Positions 57,173 to 64,000 of a stretch of DNA of 64,000 bases are shown here, one piece after another. Source of the DNA: Sphaerolaimus hirsutus (taxonomy: Eukaryota > Nematoda > Chromadorea > Monhysterida > Sphaerolaimidae); the NCBI GenBank assembly GCA_964036195.1, contig OZ038455.1:15083855-15147854 (forward strand), read 5' to 3'. Both the position numbers and the translations under genes were made by a program. Position 1 is the first letter of the stretch. Every line of letters begins with the position of its first letter. The notes under the pieces were generated by a model. The model was not told where the DNA came from, made no database searches, and worked only from the letters and a program-made list of their open reading frames with translations.

Positions 57173-58821
57173 ATGATACCTCTCGAGATTTTTGTGGCAA
57201 AGCTTAAGTAAATGTTTTGAAGTTCGCTCAAAGATCTCGGGACAAAAAAGAAAACACATCGCCGACATTTATTAAAATTCACGCGACTTTTTGCATTACG
57301 GACATAACCTACTTATAATAGAATTCCTTGTTACCTATTATAAGTACAATCAGTTTCAACCATTCCTTCATTTCTTTTACGCGGATGTACAAAAAAATTC
57401 ACACGTTCATGTCTCCACTCCATACTGATCAGTTTTTTTCCCAAAAGCATTGTGCTAAAATGCACACCTAGGTAATTAAACCATTACATAATTGCCAAAT
57501 TTCCTTGATTCAATCCCCTTACAATGTAGTTTCCACTGTGTAACAGGTGTAGACCGGTGTAAACAGAGGACTCTGCACTACTTAAAATACCTGATGAATT
57601 GATGAAATACTGTTGCTGAAGTGATGAATAGACTGAATGAATGAATGTCACGCCGATTCACCAACCAGCCAAAGTACGGCATTAGGTTGAGAGGTGAGTG
57701 CCGTTCCATGAAGTTCCGTGAAGCACGGTTGAAGCGTGTTGAAGCAATTGAAGATCGCAACAGCTGCTTCACGCATATCACGCTTCCACGTGCTTCACAG
57801 GCTGATTTTTTTGATGTGATGACACTTTGAAAAAGCCTTCGCTTTTTTCGAACGCAATCACCCAGCCCTCTAGTCATGAATTTGGCTTTGTTCATTTGAC
57901 ATCCTACTCCATTAATTGTCGATTGTTCACACATCAGTCAACAGTACTTCAGCAATCGCGCGGTGCAATACGATTTATTTGTTTAATACTGCGCACCGCA
58001 TTTGTGGAACTGACCCTACGCACGCTAATTTCAAAAATTTAGAAAACCAAAATTAGCTTTGAGCGCATTTGAGTCTATCGGAATGAGGTGTCCATCAACT
58101 ACAGTTGACGGATATAACAAAATGGCTCATTCCGGTAAATTGACATGAATTTTCAAACAGAATAATGAGTTTTGAACATTTTGAAATTTCAGTAGTAAAC
58201 CATCGTGTGTGCGAATAAACAACGTTCCAAATGTTTTCTTTCTTATGCTGCTGTGTAATTTTTTTTGCATAAAAATTAGACAATGAGTGCACGCCATTTT
58301 AATAATTATTTCAGTTTCGTCCAAAAATTCCCGATATGTATGTCACAAACGTTGATTTGCAACGTCCACAAATCAGTTCAAGCACTGACCACATGCATAA
58401 AATATTTTAGCCACTTGTTGTTTTACTGGGTTGGGTTCGCGTCATTTTTCATGGTGGTTTAATGGCCTGGTGTTTTAGTGTTTCATGTCATTGTGTTCGA
58501 TTTCTGCACCTCTTTTATGTTTGTGATACTGTTGTTTTGTTATTACAAGGTCTAGGATATATGGCTTTGCAATTGCAAAACAGGAAAGAATGTATGAATG
58601 AAGGGAACATAAAGTTCCACAAATAATGGTGAATGTTTTTGGAGGAATGGCACCATCTAATTTCAAAGATAAATGCGTTGAGAACGACTGTACGTATTGA
58701 TAACGAGAAAAGGCGTTAGCTAAATGGCGCATCGGAAAGTGACATGGCGTTTTTGGCGCTTGGCGGTAGGGCGGCAGAATTTACCATACGAATTTACAGA
58801 GGTTCGCACAGGGCTTAAATG
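57173..58821. other. intergenic, no gene supported
   Basis: The opposed open frames at 57578-57934 and 57645-57830 have no motif. A GGCGCC scrap (58725-58770, ATGGCGTTTTTGGCGCTTGG) is the only repeat recognised. Confidence 0.35.
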
Positions 58822-58864
58822 TACAGGGTGCAGCAATTTAGACGCCCCTCTGATTTCAAATAAC

Positions 58865-59761
58865 CAGAGTTGCGAAAGCGCATTTACGCTTACCCGAAAT
58901 ACCCGGGTAAATGGGTATTTATACTTATGATTACGCTTACGCTTTCGTAAAATCACGGTACGCTTTATTACGCTTTCCCGGCGGAAATAGCCGGGTACTA
59001 AAAGTGTAAAAAAATTATACACAACCCAGTTTGCGCTTTTGAAAACGGAAGAAAGGAAGAGAAATTGATTGAGAATGCATACCAAATTTAAAACACAAAC
59101 CACCACACATTTTTAGTAAATTTCTATCGGGCGACTTTTATGCCCTCTCCTGATAATACTGCTGACATTTGGCAAAATTCCAAAAATTGTGAAATGAATA
59201 AATGTGAAGGAGGTGTACAGGTGTGTGTACAAAAAAATAACTGTGTGTGTGCGGTAATGGAGTGAAAATAGCGGCACATGTGCAAATTGCGTCGTCTAGC
59301 AATATCATGGCTTAGGATTAGGAATTTTGGGTTAAATAATGGATACCACATTTCCTCGAAATACACCCAGGTTTTTCTCACAGTGCAAAGTACAAGCATC
59401 TATACACTTACATAAGTATGTATTTACCTAGTGGGTTAAGCCCAGTCCTAATATAACTCAGTGTCAGTATTCTTTTTAACGTGTGTTCCACATTGCACAG
59501 ATACCAAACTGCAGTTTTTGGACATTTTGGACACATTTTGAGTGGCGGTATTTCGAAGGGGGGGGAGTATTTTTAGGAAATACGGTAATCCGATAATCCG
59601 ATCAACAGCATGAGCGCCTAGTAAAAATTTTTTATGCTTACGCTTTTTACGCTGTCCTAGGTATTTTATAAATACCTTACGCTTTTAGTATCCATACCCA
59701 TAATTTGGAAAGTGTATTTACGCTTAAGCTTTCCAAAAATACCGGTATTTTAACAACTCTG
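58865..59761. mobile_element. hAT-like element, CAGAGTTG ends
   Basis: CAGAGTTGCGAAAGCGC to GGTATTTTAACAACTCTG with an exact 8-bp duplication CAAATAAC (58857-58864, 59762-59769). Sub-terminal motifs such as ACGCTTACCCGAAATACCC are present. The interior is related to 51370-51480. A CCGTATTT MITE (59344-59587) sits directly after an ATGGATACC. Confidence 0.88.
59344..59587. repeat. CCGTATTT MITE nested in the CAGAGTTG element
   Basis: TACCACATTTCCTCGAAATA to TATTTTTAGGAAATACGGTA. The core has AACGTGTGTTCCACATTGCA. Third level of nesting at this locus. Confidence 0.7.
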
Positions 59762-60339
59762 CAAATAACTTGTCACTGGGTTGTCGGATGAACGTCAAAT
59801 TTTAGGTCAACATTAACAACGAAATAGGTAAGGATCCCTAAAAATATGGCTGCGATAGATCCATTTGTTCACAAGTTATTCATGCAAACGCGTAATTGTC
59901 ACTTTTCCACCACAGTGTGATATCGTTCAAACAGGATTGACTTTTCGGGACTGGGATCGGATTGTTTTATCAGTTTTTTTTCCTGATTTTCTTTTCGCAG
60001 CGGCATGCCTAAATGCGTGCACGCCCGCCACCAATTCGCTATGCCGATAAGAAAGTCGGCAGGCGCTTGCGTAATTGGTCGTAAAGCTAGGTGGTGGAAA
60101 AGTGACAATTACGCGTTTGCATGAATAACTTGTGAACGAGTGGAGCTATCGCAGCCATATTTTCAGGGATCCTTTCCTTCTTAGTTGTTAACGTTAACCT
60201 GAAATTTGACGTTAATCCGACCACCCAGTGACAAGTTATTCGAAATCTAGAGGGGGCGTCTAAATTGCCGCACCCTGTATATATTTAAGAGAAATTACAT
60301 TGCGCCTACTGCCAAAACACAAAACTATAAAAAATGGAC

Positions 60340-60500
60340 GGCAAAGAAAGGGTTCCACCAACACGATCGTTTCCGTGTATTTTGCCCAGCTCGTCCATGT
60401 CGACGGGACAGCGCACGTTTGCTGCTCGCCGGATGGCCGCCCTTAACCGCGGGGCCCGTTTTGGCGGCTGGATGTTGCGACATCGCTGGAGAAAAAGATA
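60340..60500 (-). CDS. GC-rich candidate exon, unknown product
   Basis: A sharp GC-rich island in AT-rich DNA. On the minus strand a good acceptor (CTTTTTCTCCAG, ending 60490) is preceded 86 bp upstream by a donor-like ATTCAG|GTAAAA (about 60577). One frame starts ATGTCGCAACATCC at 60487. Another is open through KRAPRLRAAIRRAA and CPVDMDELGK, the latter vaguely like Erv1/ALR proteins, but the expected continuation is absent. The plus strand is also open (ATG at 60333, containing RMAALNRGARFGGW). I cannot decide strand or frame. It could be a real 5' exon divergent from the TMEM242 homologue or a captured fragment. Confidence 0.3.
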
Positions 60501-61063
60501 AAATATCACGAACAAGGGTAGATGATATTCCGCACAACGGAAGAAAATAAATATAGGTTGCAAGAACCATTTTTACCTGAATTATGTTTGGGAAATACCG
60601 TCGAAACTTGAACAAAAGGTCGGATTATAAGATTTTCCGAATGTTTTTAACACAATCAGGATTCAAACCACTCGTACGAACTTGGCAGTTGGCCAAAATT
60701 TCGAAATCGCAAAATATCAGAATCCTATTAGGGTATATAGATTATTCAGACTTGGCCGCCGACCAAGCACTTTGACATCGCTCTGAATATAAATAATATA
60801 GGCTGAGAATTGGTACGTCGCCATATGCCATAGCCGTCAAAAATGCAATTATGAAGGTGGGAATTGAAACAGTAGAGCATATTTTAGCGATTTTTTGAGA
60901 AAAATAGGAGAAAAATAGCTTGAACCTACGTGGGTCAAATCCTTGGGTGACTTGGACTTGAGTCAAGTTCTTGAACGTGCCCGGATCCCGTAAACTTGGT
61001 ATCTAACAATACATTTCTACAAAAAAAGAAAACCCCGCCCAGGAAGTTTTTGCGACTTGAAGC

Positions 61064-63936
61064 ATGCGATGGTTTGCGTGGCTCTTGGGCGCCAATTATA
61101 TAGACAAAGTAGAAGAAAAACGAGACGAAACGACGCGATTTCTGGAAGAAAATCAACCGGCGGAATCGGGTGCTGCGGCAATTTCTGAAATTGAAGCTAA
61201 AACTCGCCGAAAAGAGCTGATTTTCAGTGCGTTCTCAGTTGTTGGCATTTTTATCTAATATTTTTTCGATAAATTGACGATGGCGTCTGACCAGACCGGC
61301 ACATTTTTTGAACATTTTTATTTTTATTTTCCCTACCCTTTTAACATGCCTAGTTATTGACTGATGTTCTTGTGACTTTTCACCGATAATGGGCATAGTT
61401 TGAAATGTATTTTCAGGCGCAGTTTTAGTGCTAGGAGTGTCGGGGGCGGCGAGTTTGGGCGGATTTACATACGCCTTGCATTCGGTGAAGCGGCAGCACA
61501 GCAGCGAAAAGTTTGTCATTGTGAGTGGAGATTTTTTTGTACGAAGTCGGAATTTTAAATTAGGGTCTCAATTTTTCTGTGTTTTTTTAAACGAGGTAAG
61601 GAAACGTTTTTTTTCCTAATGATCCATCCCACCCAAATCAGGACCAGGCTTCTGTTCGTTTCGCATACCGAGCCTTGGCTTGGGGTACATTCTACGCCGT
61701 CGCTGGGGTCTCTGCTACCGTTCTACTCACCAGTTTTGTAGCTGCTAAAGTGTTGAATGTGAATTCTGTTAGTTTATTTTGGTGGATGGTTATTTCTTGG
61801 GATGTAGACCCACCCTATCTCCAATCTGGAGGGTCGTTGAAAGATGCCTTCGATTATCATGTTAGCACGGACATAAAAACATTATATCCAAATATAAACA
61901 ATTTTCACAGAGCATGTACTTGGGGGCCGACTCCCACCCCGAAATGCTGCTCCAAAAATCGCCAATGCCCGCAACCCCCAACACCCATCCAAATAAATCT
62001 CAGCTGGAAAATGCGGGAAACGTGGCCTACATGTGCACCAGGTTTACATGCGCACCAGCACAGGGCCCCTCCCCAACCCCCCCCCATTCGAGACCCCTGA
62101 TCCAACCCCCGAAGGGTCAAATTCTACATAGAACACCCCTGAGTGAGTCAGCATATTCATCAGTCCCTCGCAAATTTCGACCGCAGGCGTCCGATCTCCG
62201 TGAGAAATTATCAACGAAACGTCCGTCGTTTTTGCGTGTTCACGGAGCCGATCCGAATACTAGCAAGGGGAGGAGCGATTTTGCCAGCTTCAGGCAACTG
62301 TTTCAATATTTGGAGATGCAGGTTTGTTGGGGGTGGGTTTTTTTGGGGGGAGGGAGTATCAGTTTGACAGATTTCGTTTTTAATCCTTCACATGATCATG
62401 TGACAGGAAAAGCGGTAAAAGAACAAGCAATTGATTGTCATTAAATGTGACCTTGTCGTGTCACTTGACTTTAGTAATTATGACGTCACTTAGGGTTGGA
62501 AAAAAACGTTTTTTTTAACTCGATGTTTTTAAAAACAACAACGTTTTTTTATATAAAAAAACGTTTTTTTTTAATAAAAAAACGTTTTTTTTAAAAGCTC
62601 CAAGATATGACCTTGTGTCAACATATATAGGTATATCAGACAGTGACAATACTCTGTGATGTTATATATGACCATATAATGTCTGTGGAGCCATGGGATA
62701 GCATTATAAGTGGTGATTTGTGTCAAAAATATCCATTTTTCGTCGACATATTGTTCGTATATCGCCTTATAGTTGAATGTTCGTGATTTCCAAGTGAAGT
62801 TTGGCATGGTATAGTGATCAAACAAGGTTATAAAAGGAGGTTGTTACTTTGGGAGTGATATGTTTCACACTGTGGAGGTACATGGAAGCACATTACCTCA
62901 ATATTATATACTACAGCAACATATTACGGCTTATTAACCCATGGTAGCAGATAGAAATGGATACTTTGATATTAAAATGCCACAAAACCAATGAAAACAA
63001 CCACCAATGTCAATTTGTGTGTGAAATTGCGCGCTTGCGCGCGAAATTTTTGCAAAATACCTAGTGCTTAGTACTAAAAATTTCGGCCGATGTTTTTTTA
63101 AAAAAACAAAAACATTTCGGATGTCATGTTTTTTTTATATAAAATAAAAAACGTTTAAAAAAAACATCGGCCAACCCTAACGTCACTTGCCACTTTTCAG
63201 GTTAATCCTGACTTGTGTTCTTGCGAAATCAACATTTGGAGTTCAGTTTCCCAGTTTTGTGCCTTTTTGACTGGTATTCAGGAAATTGTCAGACTAATTC
63301 TAATTCTAATAGTCTTTTGTAATTAACATTGTTCATACAATGTATTTATAGAAATGTGGTGTAAAATTCTCATCTAAAAATAATTCACTCCTTGAATAAT
63401 CCCCCATTCTTTTTATAGTTACCTCCATCAGAACAATTCAAAATAATTTAATCAAGAAATCAAGTAAGGGTATACTGGTAGCCAGGGTCTCCAAGGGGGG
63501 GGGGCTGCCCCCCCCCCCAAATCCCCCAGCTATCTATCTATTCCGCGGCCGCTCTGCTATCTGCTATCTTTACCCCAAATCGGCCAGCTATCTACCTACC
63601 TGGAGCGATGTTTGCGAAATTTCGCCCCAATTTTCGCTCAAAATCGCTAATTTTCGTACCTTTTTATATACCTTCTATGCACTGAAACAGCCCATATATT
63701 CCCCCTCCCCGGCCCCCCAGATAATTTTTCAGCTATCTACCCTTCCTGAGGAGCGATTTGCTATCTATCCAGCCCCCGCGAGGGCCAAAATCTTGGAGAC
63801 CCCTGCTGGTAGCTGTTTCTCAATGGTGACCAGAAATACATCAGATATTGTTTTCTTAAAAAAAGTGTTTTTCTTATTTCAGGACAGAGAACAAATCACG
63901 AGTAATGAGGATGAGAGCTCCGCTAGTCGAGATTAA
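61064..63936 (+). CDS. TMEM242: TMEM242 homologue, 5 exons
   Basis: A small two-helix protein of the mitochondrial inner membrane. In vertebrates TMEM242 helps assemble the ATP-synthase c-ring. Exons: 61064-61226, 61417-61520, 61642-61767, 62187-62321 and 63883-63936. All phases agree, giving 193 aa (human is 141). Helix 1: ELIFSAVLVLGVSGAASLGG then FTYALHSVKRQ (family: IFxGxxAAAGMLAGFITTLS). A short loop follows, then YRALAWGTFYAVAGVSA and TVLLTSFVAAKVLNVNS, matching the family's LRALGWGSLYAWCGVG. Exon 4 gives the DLREKL...FRQLFQYLEMQ tail and exon 5 an acidic end. The N-terminus is longer and charged. The intron 1 donor GTGCGT (61227) restores the frame; reading on to 61244 would need a GC donor and lengthens helix 1. 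Intron 4 carries two hAT elements. Local GC is higher at exon 1. Confidence 0.88.
62491..63179. mobile_element. hAT-like AAACGTTTT element in TMEM242 intron 4
   Basis: TAGGGTTGG followed by AAAAAAACG to CATCGGCCAACCCTA. Exact 8-bp duplication ACGTCACT (62483-62490, 63180-63187). Sub-terminal AAACGTTTTTTT blocks are followed by a core with GCGCGCTTGCGCGCG. Non-coding. Confidence 0.9.
63483..63805. mobile_element. hAT-like element, CAGGGTCTCCAAG ends, copy 2
   Basis: CAGGGTCTCCAAG to CTTGGAGACCCCTG. Exact 8-bp duplication CTGGTAGC (63475-63482, 63806-63813). The interior has CAGCTATCTATCTATTCC motifs. It lies 77 bp upstream of TMEM242 exon 5. Same family as 23738-24193. Confidence 0.9.
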
Positions 63937-64000
63937 AAGCAGTAACTTGCAGAATCATTGGCGTTTTCCTGAGGGCTCCTGATTATCAAGGTGAGAAAAG

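Larger units (their letters stand above)
58824..60277. mobile_element. mariner-like palindromic element, interrupted
   Basis: Ends CAGGGTGCAGCAATTTAGACG and CGTCTAAATTGCCGCACCCTG with TA on both sides, as in Tc1/mariner elements. The arms continue as long complements (AATAACTTGTCACTGGGT... to 59765-60000 against 60000-60240). The left arm is split by the element 58865-59761. Without it the unit is about 550 bp and folds completely. No transposase. Confidence 0.8.

Noticed and set aside
60340..60500. Erv1/ALR (GFER) gene suggested by CPVDMDELGK.
   Set aside because: The expected tryptophan/HTMAAYYP continuation and CxxC exon are not found downstream on that strand.
61227..61416. TMEM242 exon 1 reaching 61244 with a GC donor.
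   Set aside because: A GT donor at 61227 gives the right phase and a helix length closer to the family.
61905..62444. Long overlapping frames around 61.9-62.4 kb.
   Set aside because: Shadows of TMEM242 exon 4 and of C-rich intron sequence; the real frame ends at the 62321 splice site.

Overview
The window looks like a piece of a large, AT-rich, transposon-dense animal (bilaterian) genome. Coding sequence is cut into 54-215 nt exons with GT/AG introns of roughly 80 bp to 8.6 kb. The Shaw-type channel resembles arthropod Shaw, so a protostome is my best guess, but the phylum is not fixed by the sequence. There are no operons, bacterial signals, CRISPR arrays or convincing tRNA/rRNA genes. Well over half of the bases appear to be small non-autonomous DNA transposons.

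Layout: (1) 159-365 (+), one unassigned candidate exon. (2) 2258-9562 (-), a complete Shaw/Kv3-type voltage-gated K+ channel in eight phase-consistent exons, 456 aa, with the unusual filter TIGFGD. (3) 9563-14459, an intergenic block of hAT-like elements. (4) 14460-22270 (-), an SLC22 (organic cation/anion) transporter in twelve phase-consistent exons; its N-terminal exon is uncertain (candidate 23086-23149). (5) about 23.3-45.4 kb, a 22 kb intergenic stretch of stacked and nested transposons with no gene I can support. (6) 45491-56747 (+), a neuropeptide precursor of four exons: signal peptide, two amidated ...NKNWFRLG-KR peptides, an acidic spacer and three KYWGFN peptides. I do not recognise this combination. 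(7) 57-61 kb, a mariner-like palindrome split by a second element, then a GC-rich candidate exon (60340-60500). (8) 61064-63936 (+), a TMEM242 homologue in five exons, 193 aa.

The channel, the neuropeptide precursor and possibly the transporter belong to neural or excitable-cell biology. TMEM242 is a mitochondrial ATP-synthase assembly factor. Nothing suggests that they act together; they are neighbours.

Repeats: several families show exact 8-bp target duplications of hAT type, seen directly here (11055-12312, 12949-13946, 23738-24193, 32914-33497, 58865-59761, 62491-63179, 63483-63805). A second large group has ends TACCGTATTT...AAATACGGTA and interiors made of short complementary motifs. 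A third has TATACTC ends. Nested insertions allow relative dating. Exon coordinates were derived by hand from splice sites and reading phase. Family assignments rest on recognised motifs, not on searches.
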